From positions 1-50,862 of the IMG/VR virus record IMGVR_UViG_3300031566_000057: DNA of 50,862 nt; one strand, given 5' to 3'. How positions within the stretch are numbered: position 1 is the first letter of the stretch; every line of letters starts with the position of its first letter. A model generated the notes under the pieces. The model had not been told where the DNA came from. It did no database searches and worked only from the letters and a program-made list of their open reading frames with translations. This DNA comes from a virus. This document shows, piece by piece, positions 8,241 to 16,535 of this stretch. The position numbers and the translations under genes were made by a program.

Positions 8241-9755
8241 ATGCCAATCACGATACAGCATGGTAATGTAGGTCGCTACACCAAGATGATGTACCGTCTT
8301 GGCAGAGTGGAGCGCGCGGATGCGGAGGAACTCCGCCAGCGGAAGCTCCAGGACCAGCAGGCCAAAGAAGAGAGAGAGTGGGGCCGGTGGCAGCAGAAGC
8401 AAGCTGCTGAACAGGAGGCGTGGAGGGGGCAGGAGGCTACTCGACAGGGAGGGCGCAGGGAACTCGCACAGTACGGGACCGATGTTGGCTTTGCGATGGA
8501 GGCGTATCGGCAGCGCGGGAGGGAAGGTGCGCAGGGCCGTGCGAGAGGATATGCCCTTCAAGACCAGAAGGCCAAGAGGGACAAGGAGACTGCTGAGGCC
8601 AATGCGGAACTCGCCATCTTCTCGTCTACGGGTCTCCTGGAAGCTATTGATATAGCCGACCCGATGATGGGGAGGCTGACTCGACAAGTCCTGCAAACTG
8701 TTCAACAGGGGAAGGTCAAGCCTTCTGACGCTGCAAGGTTTCTCCGGGGGAAGATGACACAGTTCAATACCATGTCGAAGGTTCAGGCCCAAAGGGCTAA
8801 GGCGGGAGAAGCCACTGAGGCGAAGGGGAAGAAGCTCAAGCTGACAACCACGAACACGAACCTGAAGGCGGATGTCAAGAGGACGCAGGGGAACATCTCT
8901 CTGCTCCAGAAGCTCACTGCTGAGGCCACGAAGGTGAAGCAGGCGCGCAAACAGATAGCAACGGCGCGGAAGAAATACGAATCGGGAATCGACAAGGAAA
9001 TGACCGAGAGTACGGCCAGGGACAAGAATCAGGCGGCCTTGGAGAAAGCTCAGGACGCGGAAGCAACATCACTGGCGGCGATTGGCGCTGGGATGGTCGC
9101 CCTTGGATTAGATGGGCAGAACCCAAAGGCGGTGGAGGCTTTCATTGCGGCCCCTCTCGTCCATATCGCTCAGGCACAACAGCAGCTCCAGCAGCAGGAA
9201 GGCGCTCTTGCTGAGAACGTCACACAACAAGGAGAAGCCGAGTTGGGTATCGAGGCTGCCCAAGATCCGACACTCGGACCCCCAACTGACTGGGCCGCCC
9301 AGCGCGAGGCACAGGGGGCACAATGGGCAGAGGCTGATGCACAGGCACCCGCCCAGCCCGTTCCTGTCGAACCCATGATGGGTCCAAGTGAACCCCAAAT
9401 GGGTCCAGAGCAACCGCCCGCAGCCGAACCCGAAATGGCCGGGGTTCCCGACCCCAGCACAGGATCGGAAGAGCAGATCGCCGCCTTTGTGGGCCGGGAC
9501 ACTACCGCCGACCTTGCTCGCAAGATGACGCTTCGGATCGGGGAGGCGGAGACCCGCCGGTGGATTGCCCAATACCTTCTGCGCAAGTCCCCAAGCGAGG
9601 GGATTCGGCGCGAGGCTTACAAGCGGATGCTGGGTATGGCGGCGATGGGGATGATTCCTCCCCTTCGGAAAGGACAGCTTGACCCTGAAGACGAGGAGCA
9701 GTTCGTGATCTTCATGCAGGCTATCGGACTCTTGAGGCCAGCAAGTGCCGACTGA
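8241..9755 (+). CDS. coiled-coil internal virion protein
   Basis: A 504-residue protein starting one base after the previous stop. The first half is highly charged and helical (RQRKLQDQQAKEEREWGRW, later TNLKADVKRTQGNISLLQKL) with extensive coiled-coil character. Residues about 375-410 are a Pro/Met/Glu linker with repeated PMMGPSEPQMGPEQPP-type units, followed by a compact C-terminal domain. Size, composition and position before the giant protein fit a podoviral internal core protein (gp14/gp15-like role). No enzymatic motif is seen. Its end overlaps the next start by 11 bases. Confidence 0.65.
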   Translation: MPITIQHGNVGRYTKMMYRLGRVERADAEELRQRKLQDQQAKEEREWGRWQQKQAAEQEAWRGQEATRQGGRRELAQYGTDVGFAMEAYRQRGREGAQGRARGYALQDQKAKRDKETAEANAELAIFSSTGLLEAIDIADPMMGRLTRQVLQTVQQGKVKPSDAARFLRGKMTQFNTMSKVQAQRAKAGEATEAKGKKLKLTTTNTNLKADVKRTQGNISLLQKLTAEATKVKQARKQIATARKKYESGIDKEMTESTARDKNQAALEKAQDAEATSLAAIGAGMVALGLDGQNPKAVEAFIAAPLVHIAQAQQQLQQQEGALAENVTQQGEAELGIEAAQDPTLGPPTDWAAQREAQGAQWAEADAQAPAQPVPVEPMMGPSEPQMGPEQPPAAEPEMAGVPDPSTGSEEQIAAFVGRDTTADLARKMTLRIGEAETRRWIAQYLLRKSPSEGIRREAYKRMLGMAAMGMIPPLRKGQLDPEDEEQFVIFMQAIGLLRPASAD

Positions 9756-12700
9756 CCCAAAAGACCAATGGGAGTATTCGGCGGGGCGTCTCCTCAAACC
9801 GGAGACGTTTGACAAGCGGTTCTTCGTCACGACCCCCGGGCAGACGAGCATCGTGGATGTGGCGCGGGAGAAGTATGGACTTGTCCCGACGGACTCTATC
9901 CTCGATGTCGCCTATGAGAAGTATGGGTTGGTCCCCAAGGGGGGAAGACCTAAGACGGCTGCCGAGAAGGGCATTCTCTCGTCCTTCGGCCACGCCTTCG
10001 CGCGCCGCGCTATCGGCATGGTCGGGGCCTTGGCTCGGAGTGGCGCAAGAGAAACCCGGTTACTGCTGGCAGATCCCGAGGGGATGTTCGATCCGATCAG
10101 CGAATGGTCGGAGGAGACCCTTAGAGCGAATCCCCAGTGGGAGACCGGGAAGCCGGAAGCGATCCTCGATACCCTTACCAATCCTGCGGCTATCGCAGAC
10201 TTCATAGGCGAGCAACTCCCCTTCTACATGGGCGCTGCTGGTGCTGGGATAGCCGGTGGCCTCGCCGCCGGGCCGAGGGGTGCTACGGGTGCTGTTGTCG
10301 GCTTTACCGCTGCCGTTGAATCGGACGAACTTTATCAGGACCTCCGCAGTAGTGGTATCCCAGACAGTGACGCTCGCACAGCCGCCAACATCCACGGTGT
10401 TGTTGCCGGGCTGATCGAGAGCGTCCAGGTCTCTGAAACCCTTCGTTTGGCAGGCGTGAACCCGAGGCGCTTCACCTTGGGAGTGTTCCGCAGGGCGATG
10501 GCGCGGATGCCGAAGGGCGGGTCGATAGCGGCAGACGTGTTGTTGACGAGTTTTCGGGAGGGCGGGGAAGAGGTTCTCCAAGGCATATCCCGCGATATGA
10601 TGCAGAAGTACATGACCGAAGGAACCTGGGATGCTCTGTCTCAACTGGGGGATGAGGACTTCTGGAACCGCCGGGTCCAGGAAGGGATTGCGGGGTTCGG
10701 TGCTGGTCTGCTCTTGGGTGGACCCGCTGCCGCCATAGGTGTGATGCAGAAGCAAGAAGCCCAGCCCGAGTTGCCCCCGCCCGAACTGGCCGGAGCGGAA
10801 TGGCGCACAGAAGCGCTCCCCGACATCCCGGAACAAGTCAAGGCCGAAGTGGCTGCGGAGCCCGTCGTTGCGCCCGCAGAAGTCCAAGTAAAGGCCCCTG
10901 AGCCCCAAGTAGAAGCTCCTGATGTCCAAGTAGCTCCAATCCCCGCAGAAGCCAAGCCTACTGTCACCCAGAAAGCCAAGGCAGTCAGGGAAGCCAAGAA
11001 GACTGCCCATGAGGTAGCCAAGGAGGCCAAGAAGCGGGTAGAGGCTGAAACTGGTAAGCCGATGATCCTGCGGGACGTGACTTCGCATATCAACGAGGCC
11101 CTGAAAACTCTTGGTCTGACTCGCAAGGACATCACAATCAAATGGACGAATAAGGCCAGCGACATCAGCGCGGTGGGCAATACAATTACGCTTCCTGGCG
11201 TATTGCGTGGAGACAAACGACAGCTAGTTCGCAGCGTGGCACACGAAGCGAAGCACGTGCAACTCACCAAGACAGGAGAAGGGTTCGATCTGTCGGCAGA
11301 AGCGATTGAGACACTGGCCCGCCAAGCTGAAGATGTAGCCGAACAGAAACTCTTCGGCTCGCTGGAGGCCAAGAAGCGGGTAGAGGCTGCGCCGAAGAAA
11401 TATCTTCCGTCTGGGCTGTCTGAAGAAGCCACCAAGTTCAACACCGATGCTGACGCCTTGGAGGGTTACGCCTGGCGGCTCATGGGCGCAAAGGAGTTTG
11501 AGAGGCTCCAGGCCGGCGAGAAGGTCTACGGGGGTAAGGCTGCCGGTAAAGGCAACTTCCTTGCGCCAACTCCCCAGTCAGCCGCACAGTACAAGGCCAA
11601 AGGTAAAGTCTTGGTCGAGTTCGCCGGTGTGGAGATGGCTGAGGGGGAGACGGTTTCCAACAAGGTCGGATTGCCCAACGTCACCAGCGCCAAGCGATGG
11701 ACGGGAACGGAATGGGCGGCTGTTACTCCAGCAGAGGTCGCAGAACGCGATGTCAAAGCACCCGCAGAGGGGAAGCGACCGTGGCAACTAACACGTACCG
11801 AATACTATGCATTACGCGCCAAGCGGAAAGACACCGGGATTGGCGTAGGCTATTACGCTGGTGATGTCCACGCTCTCGCCAAGCGCCATGAAGCATCGGT
11901 TCGTGCGGCCGTCTCGCGCGGGCAACCCGTATCGTTGGAGGTGTTGGAGGATTACCGCGGCAAGGCGTGGGCGCATGCTGCGATTGTTGCACTCGAAGCC
12001 CCCGCTGAGGTCACAAAGCCTGAAGCAGAGGGCAAGCAGCCGTGGGAGATGACAGTAAAGGAACTAGACGCTGCTATTGGAGAGTCGAGCGAATCGAGGC
12101 GCGCGAGCGGCATAGAGCCGTGGATGGTGACGAAGCAGCAGGCGATAGATTACTGGCGGCTTCGGAATAAGAAAACCAAACAGAACAAGACCCACCTCGG
12201 CGGAGATCCAACAAAGACCCGCCCCGTAGAATTTATACATCTACGTGCCATCAAAGATGCCGTTGCTGAAGGCAAGCCCGTCCCCCGCTCTGTTCTCCAG
12301 GACTACGTGGGCGAGAAGTGGGCCGACGAAGCCCTTGCTCGGAAGCCAGCCCCGGCTGTCACAGCTCCTGTCACACCTACTGTCACAGAACAGGGGGAGT
12401 TGCAGGAAGCATACCAAGAGGCAGAGAAGACCGTCGAGGAGGTCAAGGCCAAGCCCCGGAAGCGCTTTGTCTCCGACGACGCTATGAACACGGCGGCGGA
12501 GAACATCAAGAAGAAACTCGGCAGCCTTCATATTGGTATCGACCCGACCATTCTCAAGGACATGGCCGTCTACGGTGTCGGTCTGGTCGAACGAGGTGCA
12601 ACTGAGTTTGCCGAATGGGCTGCGGAGATGGTCCGTGGGTTGGGAGAGTTCGTTGGACCTCACTTACAAGACATCTGGAAGCACATCCAGGCAGGCACGG

Positions 12701-14937
12701 TAGAACAAGCCCATGCCAGCATCGACCGGGCCATGGCGACCGGAGAAGTCACCAGCATCAAGAACGCGGCGGTGGATCAGGAGCGGGCCATTCTCGGACT
12801 CGGACCCGCAACCCACGGAGAAGCCGTTGAGTTTCAGACTGAGATAGACAAGGCACACGCCGACCCCGACAACCCCGTTAAGACTCGGAGACTCGTAGCG
12901 GAACTCCTCGGGCGGCCTCGACCGTTAGATGCGCAGGAAGATGCTGTTCTCTTCGTGGAACAGCGCCGTCTGACGACGGATGCCAGTAAACTCCGCGCGG
13001 ACTATATACAGGCCACGGAAGTCGGGCAGCAGGACCGTGCTTCTACTGCTGCACGGGTGCTGGAGCGGGTCGAGAAGGACCTGGAAGACCTCGGGGCCGC
13101 AGCCACACTCGCCGGGACCAAAAGCGCTCAAGGGCTCGCCATGCGGCGGGTGCTGGTCAAGGGGGACTACAGCCTCCTTACGATGACCCGCAAGGCGCGA
13201 ATGGCCCAGGGGGGCAAGGAGCTGTCCGAGAAGCAGGCCGCCGAGATCAAGGAACTCCACAACCAGCTCGCGGAAACCAACCGGCAACTGGGTCTGAGGC
13301 AGTCTGAGCTGGACCGGCGGGAAGCGAAGCGCAAGCCAACACCCCGGAACCGCCTCTTCACCAGGGCGAACAAGGACGCCGCCGTGCGTCGTATTCGGGA
13401 GAAGCTGGGTCGAGTCTCCGTGGGTGTCGATCCCACCATCCTCGCCGACATGACGATTGTGGGGGGCTACTACGTCGAGGCTGGGTTGAGGAACTTCGGG
13501 ATGTGGTCGGCCAAGATGATCTCCGATCTTGGGGAAAGCGCCAAGCCGCACCTGCGGGCTGTATGGGACAGGGTTCACGAAGAGCTGGACACGGCCCGCC
13601 GGGAGAAGAAGGAAGCCCGTCTCCAGCGTGGGATTGCCACGTATGAGGAACGATTGGCCCAGGGGGACTTCGAGACTCGGACCCGCGCACCTATCATCCA
13701 TGATGCGAAGGGCCGGAAGCTCCAATATGAGTACGACAGGGCTCGGTCCAAGTTCCATGAAGCCGTCCTTCGCTATCGGCGGAAGAACATGAGCCTCGCC
13801 GGGAAGGCCCTTGGTGCGGGGGCGGAGGTCATCAACACGACCCGCGCGCTGGTTACCAGTGTTGACGTATCCGCCGTGGGGAGGCAGGGGCTGTTCGCCG
13901 CGCTCTCTCACCCCATTATGACGCTCAAGAACTTCCCGCCCATGTTGCGGGCCATGCTCTCCGAGAAGAGGCGTCACGCCGTTGACTATGAGATCCTCCA
14001 GCGCCCGAACGCCGCGCTCTACAAGCGGGCGGGGTTGGCCCTGACCGAGCGGGGTAGTTCTCTGGCGAAGATGGAAGAGGAGTACATGAGCCGGTGGGCG
14101 CAGAAGATCCCCTGGGTTGCGGCGTCGGAACGTGCTTTTTCCACCTTCCTTAACCGGATGCGCGCGGACCTGTTCGATAGCTTGGTTGCTTCGCTGGGGC
14201 GCAACGGCGGTCAGGATATGACGCTAAACGAGGCCAAGGCCCTCGCCTTCTACGTGAACTGCTCCACTGGCCGGGGGTCTCTGGGCAAGCACGATTCAGC
14301 CCTGGTGACGCTCAACACGCTATTCTTCGCCCCTCGCCTGTTGGCCAGCCGGGTGCAGTATATCACCGGCGCTCCTCTCATGAGGGGGACGTGGCGGACC
14401 CGTCGCCTGCTGGCAAAGGAGTACGCCAAGTTCCTGATCGGGGTTGGTACGGTCTATGCCCTGTCGAGCATGATAGGAAGGCCCCCGGAGGACGACCCTC
14501 GGTCGAGCGAGTTCGGCAAGTTCCGGGTGGGTGATACAAGAATCGACCCCATGGGCGGCCTCTTACAGGTTCTTGTGTTCGGCACTCGGCTGATTACGGG
14601 CGAAACCAAGACCGGCAGGGGCAAGATTCATCCGATCCGCGGGGATGTCCCTTATGGTCGAGACGATGCGGCGGATGTGATATGGCGCTTCGTCCGGTCC
14701 AAGTTCGCCCCTGCCCCCAGCACGGTCGTCAACTTGCTCTCCGGGGAGAATGTGGTCGGCGAGCCCGCAACCGCAACCAGTCAGGCTGCACAACTGACGA
14801 TTCCTTTCAGCGTTCGGGATACTTACGAGGCCATGATCTCGGAAGGTGCGGGCAAGGGCTTGGCCCTGGGGATGCTGGCCGTTCTCGGGGTGGGGCTGCA
14901 AACGTACACGCAGAAGAAATCCAGGAAGCATAAATAG
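9745..14937 (+). CDS. giant internal virion (polyvalent-type) protein with zinc-protease motif
   Basis: A 1730-residue protein with GTG start 9745 inside the previous gene's end. Visible modules: a Gly/Ala-rich membrane-active-like stretch (about 145-330); a zincin motif HEAKH at 500-504; a possible ART-like or toxin-like fold at about 570-640 (WRLMGAKEFERL...); two copies of a unit ending VLEDYRGKAWA/VLQDYVGEKWA; two copies of an IGIDPTIL/VGVDPTIL domain (about 910-990 and 1205-1285); and a C-terminal part (about 1350-1730) like the large polyvalent-protein domains of phage core proteins. Such proteins enter the cell with the DNA, form the ejection channel and carry enzymes. The motif assignments are by eye. 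Confidence 0.75.
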   Translation: MPTDPKDQWEYSAGRLLKPETFDKRFFVTTPGQTSIVDVAREKYGLVPTDSILDVAYEKYGLVPKGGRPKTAAEKGILSSFGHAFARRAIGMVGALARSGARETRLLLADPEGMFDPISEWSEETLRANPQWETGKPEAILDTLTNPAAIADFIGEQLPFYMGAAGAGIAGGLAAGPRGATGAVVGFTAAVESDELYQDLRSSGIPDSDARTAANIHGVVAGLIESVQVSETLRLAGVNPRRFTLGVFRRAMARMPKGGSIAADVLLTSFREGGEEVLQGISRDMMQKYMTEGTWDALSQLGDEDFWNRRVQEGIAGFGAGLLLGGPAAAIGVMQKQEAQPELPPPELAGAEWRTEALPDIPEQVKAEVAAEPVVAPAEVQVKAPEPQVEAPDVQVAPIPAEAKPTVTQKAKAVREAKKTAHEVAKEAKKRVEAETGKPMILRDVTSHINEALKTLGLTRKDITIKWTNKASDISAVGNTITLPGVLRGDKRQLVRSVAHEAKHVQLTKTGEGFDLSAEAIETLARQAEDVAEQKLFGSLEAKKRVEAAPKKYLPSGLSEEATKFNTDADALEGYAWRLMGAKEFERLQAGEKVYGGKAAGKGNFLAPTPQSAAQYKAKGKVLVEFAGVEMAEGETVSNKVGLPNVTSAKRWTGTEWAAVTPAEVAERDVKAPAEGKRPWQLTRTEYYALRAKRKDTGIGVGYYAGDVHALAKRHEASVRAAVSRGQPVSLEVLEDYRGKAWAHAAIVALEAPAEVTKPEAEGKQPWEMTVKELDAAIGESSESRRASGIEPWMVTKQQAIDYWRLRNKKTKQNKTHLGGDPTKTRPVEFIHLRAIKDAVAEGKPVPRSVLQDYVGEKWADEALARKPAPAVTAPVTPTVTEQGELQEAYQEAEKTVEEVKAKPRKRFVSDDAMNTAAENIKKKLGSLHIGIDPTILKDMAVYGVGLVERGATEFAEWAAEMVRGLGEFVGPHLQDIWKHIQAGTVEQAHASIDRAMATGEVTSIKNAAVDQERAILGLGPATHGEAVEFQTEIDKAHADPDNPVKTRRLVAELLGRPRPLDAQEDAVLFVEQRRLTTDASKLRADYIQATEVGQQDRASTAARVLERVEKDLEDLGAAATLAGTKSAQGLAMRRVLVKGDYSLLTMTRKARMAQGGKELSEKQAAEIKELHNQLAETNRQLGLRQSELDRREAKRKPTPRNRLFTRANKDAAVRRIREKLGRVSVGVDPTILADMTIVGGYYVEAGLRNFGMWSAKMISDLGESAKPHLRAVWDRVHEELDTARREKKEARLQRGIATYEERLAQGDFETRTRAPIIHDAKGRKLQYEYDRARSKFHEAVLRYRRKNMSLAGKALGAGAEVINTTRALVTSVDVSAVGRQGLFAALSHPIMTLKNFPPMLRAMLSEKRRHAVDYEILQRPNAALYKRAGLALTERGSSLAKMEEEYMSRWAQKIPWVAASERAFSTFLNRMRADLFDSLVASLGRNGGQDMTLNEAKALAFYVNCSTGRGSLGKHDSALVTLNTLFFAPRLLASRVQYITGAPLMRGTWRTRRLLAKEYAKFLIGVGTVYALSSMIGRPPEDDPRSSEFGKFRVGDTRIDPMGGLLQVLVFGTRLITGETKTGRGKIHPIRGDVPYGRDDAADVIWRFVRSKFAPAPSTVVNLLSGENVVGEPATATSQAAQLTIPFSVRDTYEAMISEGAGKGLALGMLAVLGVGLQTYTQKKSRKHK

Positions 14938-14946
14938 GGGAACACC

Positions 14947-15222
14947 ATGTCCGACGAGGATTTCCGAAGTATCTGTCACGCGGTCAAAGACATCGCAGTG
15001 AGACATGCGGAGATGGGGGAGCACCTGAAGGGCATGGATGAGAAGCTGGACAACATCGGTAAAGCGGTCTTGGGGAACGGGGACACGAAGAACTCCCTGA
15101 CCTCCCGCGTGACTGCCTTGGAGACGACGCATACGAACGCGCAGCAACACGGTGATCGCTGGTGGAAGATTGCCTCTGTGGTGATCGCAGGGGTCGCCGT
15201 ACTAATAGCAGTAGTGGGATAG
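14947..15222 (+). CDS. XhlA-like membrane protein of the lysis region
   Basis: A 91-residue protein. Residues 1-65 are a helical, soluble segment (EHLKGMDEKLDNIGKAVLG), followed by one C-terminal transmembrane helix (WWKIASVVIAGVAVLIAVVG). This matches the plan of haemolysin XhlA-type proteins, which assist holins in several phages. AGGGGA precedes the ATG. It lies directly upstream of the holin candidate. XhlA identity is inferred from architecture. Confidence 0.55.
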   Translation: MSDEDFRSICHAVKDIAVRHAEMGEHLKGMDEKLDNIGKAVLGNGDTKNSLTSRVTALETTHTNAQQHGDRWWKIASVVIAGVAVLIAVVG

Positions 15223-15232
15223 GAGACACACA

Positions 15233-15541
15233 ATGGCAACGGAAGAGAAACAAGATCCTGGTGTGAAGACGAGTGAGTGGTGGACTTCCCTGATAGTGAT
15301 GGTCACGGCCATGCTGCCTGCGGTGGTGGCGGTGGTTTCGGGCTACGCCTGGGCGGGGGCCGCGTTCGGCGTGATCGCGGTGGTTGCCCCGACCGTCTAC
15401 ATCATCGGAAGGGCCTGGCTGAAGGCGGAAAGGGCCAAGCAGATCGACTTCATCCCCGAGGTGTGGGAAGATCGTCTTGACGGATTGTTCGTCCTGGTCG
15501 AACAACTGGCGGAACAAGTCAAGGCGAAGAAGGCTGAGTAA
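15233..15541 (+). CDS. holin candidate
   Basis: A 102-residue protein with two predicted membrane helices (about 18-36 and 42-60), a polar N-terminus and a charged cytoplasmic-type C-terminal tail. This is the usual form of class II holins, which permeabilise the inner membrane at lysis. AGGAG lies 7 bases upstream. It is flanked by an XhlA-like gene and the spanin-like pair. No endolysin was recognised next to it. Confidence 0.6.
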   Translation: MATEEKQDPGVKTSEWWTSLIVMVTAMLPAVVAVVSGYAWAGAAFGVIAVVAPTVYIIGRAWLKAERAKQIDFIPEVWEDRLDGLFVLVEQLAEQVKAKKAE

Positions 15542-15768
15542 TGGCGACCTACGACAAGGTGAACAGAGAGTTGGTCCCGTGTTTTGACCTTCGCCACATA
15601 CCGCCCGATGTTACAGAGGCGTGTATCGACCTTGGGATTTCCATGCACTATGAGAACGCGCTGGCGCGCGTGGGCGAGGAAGATGATGACGTACTCGTTG
15701 AATGGCTCAAGGCGCAGGGCGTGGAGTTCAAGAACGGGGTGGCTCACTTTGGCATCTGGGTGGATTGA
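15541..15768 (+). CDS. hypothetical 75-aa protein in the lysis region
   Basis: The ATG shares a base with the preceding TAA stop (TAATG), suggesting coupled translation. The product is acidic, has no membrane segment, and contains an EDDDVLVEWLKAQGVEFKNG stretch. No family recognised and no lysis motif; the assignment as coding rests on the tight packing. Confidence 0.6.
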   Translation: MATYDKVNRELVPCFDLRHIPPDVTEACIDLGISMHYENALARVGEEDDDVLVEWLKAQGVEFKNGVAHFGIWVD

Positions 15769-15771
15769 CTA

Positions 15772-15966
15772 ATGGCGGCCTGGCTTCCAATACTTGGCGG
15801 TCTACTCTCCATCGCGGGGATGCTCTTGACGTGGTGGCTCTCTACCCGGCCCGAAAGGAAAGAGAAGGCACGGAGGAAGGAAAATGCGGAGATTGACGCT
15901 GCTGTTCGTTCTGGCAACGAGCGTTTTGTTGCTGACTGGCTGCGGGACAAGCGCGCAGAGCGTTGA
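15772..15966 (+). CDS. inner-membrane spanin candidate (Rz-like)
   Basis: A 64-residue protein with one N-terminal transmembrane helix (about 4-24) followed by a highly charged helical tail (RPERKEKARRKENAEIDAAV). This is the topology of i-spanins, though it is shorter than usual. Its 3' part overlaps the lipoprotein gene at 15884 in another reading frame, an arrangement typical of Rz/Rz1 pairs. i-Spanins bridge to an outer-membrane lipoprotein and fuse the membranes at lysis. The Shine-Dalgarno sequence is weak. Confidence 0.5.
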   Translation: MAAWLPILGGLLSIAGMLLTWWLSTRPERKEKARRKENAEIDAAVRSGNERFVADWLRDKRAER

Positions 15967-16177
15967 CCCGGAACTCCAAGGCATCGCCCAGTGGCTTGAC
16001 GACGGCTACTTTATTCCCACGGCCACCGCGAACGCGATTTGGCATGAACCCGACGAGGCCAAGCGGAAGGATCTCTTCGTGATGAACGCGAAGCTCATCC
16101 AGAAGAAGTGGGCCATCGACCGCGAGAGCCTGATCTGGCTGATGCAAGAGGCCGCGAAGGGCAGGCAGATACCATGA
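15884..16177 (+). CDS. outer-membrane lipoprotein, o-spanin candidate (Rz1-like)
   Basis: A 97-residue protein with a lipoprotein signal peptide (MRRLTLLFVLATSVLLLTGC, lipid-attachment Cys20). The gene starts 83 bases inside the upstream membrane-protein gene, in the +1 frame, with AGGAAGG before the ATG. Embedded lipoprotein genes of this type are characteristic of phage spanin pairs. The mature part is not proline-rich as in lambda Rz1, so another lipoprotein role is possible. ATGA overlap with the next gene. Confidence 0.55.
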   Translation: MRRLTLLFVLATSVLLLTGCGTSAQSVDPELQGIAQWLDDGYFIPTATANAIWHEPDEAKRKDLFVMNAKLIQKKWAIDRESLIWLMQEAAKGRQIP

Positions 16178-16419
16178 GGCTCTTGAAGCGGCACATCGGC
16201 CTTCCCCTCAAGGTCTTGGTCTGGGACCACACGGAGAATGTGGGCGCGGCGGTTGTCTGCGAGGTCTACGGGAAGCTCATCGCCTTTGATGGCAAGACAA
16301 TCACCCTCTGGGCCTGGAGCGTCCCGAGCGAACCCACCGTAAAGGGCGCGCGAACCGAGTTTGTGCTGCTGAGACAGACCGTGAAGCGAGGTGGGATAAT
16401 TCCACTGATCCCTGAGTAG
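16174..16419 (+). CDS. hypothetical 81-aa protein ending the late operon
   Basis: The ATG at 16174 overlaps the previous TGA (ATGA), which decides the start over the longer frame from 16108. The product begins MRLLKRHIGLPLKVLVWDH and looks like a small beta-barrel (GKLIAFDGKTITLWAW). No known family. It is the last gene before the strong terminator. Confidence 0.65.
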   Translation: MRLLKRHIGLPLKVLVWDHTENVGAAVVCEVYGKLIAFDGKTITLWAWSVPSEPTVKGARTEFVLLRQTVKRGGIIPLIPE

Positions 16420-16439
16420 AACCCCCGACTGACCTGATG

Positions 16440-16470
16440 CCCCGTTCCCGAAAGGGAGCGGGGTTCTTTT
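16440..16470 (+). terminator. strong intrinsic terminator of the late operon
   Basis: A 10-bp stem (16440-16449 with 16454-16463, one T.G pair) closed by a GAAA tetraloop and followed by TTCTTTT. It ends the plus-strand structural/lysis block just before the 3' end of the minus-strand integrase gene. Confidence 0.92.
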
Positions 16471-16535
16471 ACGCGCTGATTGTCAAGCCTAACCCCTCTC
16501 ATTGTAAAGCGCGGTTTCACCAAGCGGTGAATGCC

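Noticed and set aside
10060-11088. Minus-strand frame of 342 codons inside the giant virion gene
   Set aside because: Shadow of GC-rich coding DNA; the plus frame carries recognised domains and there is no promoter or ribosome site for the minus frame.
12925-13977. Minus-strand frame of 350 codons inside the giant virion gene
   Set aside because: Same reason: antisense shadow over a duplicated domain on the plus strand.
16516-16531. TTCACC/GGTGAA hairpin beyond the integrase 3' end as its terminator
   Set aside because: Only 6 bp and no T tract in the integrase direction; too weak to list as a feature.
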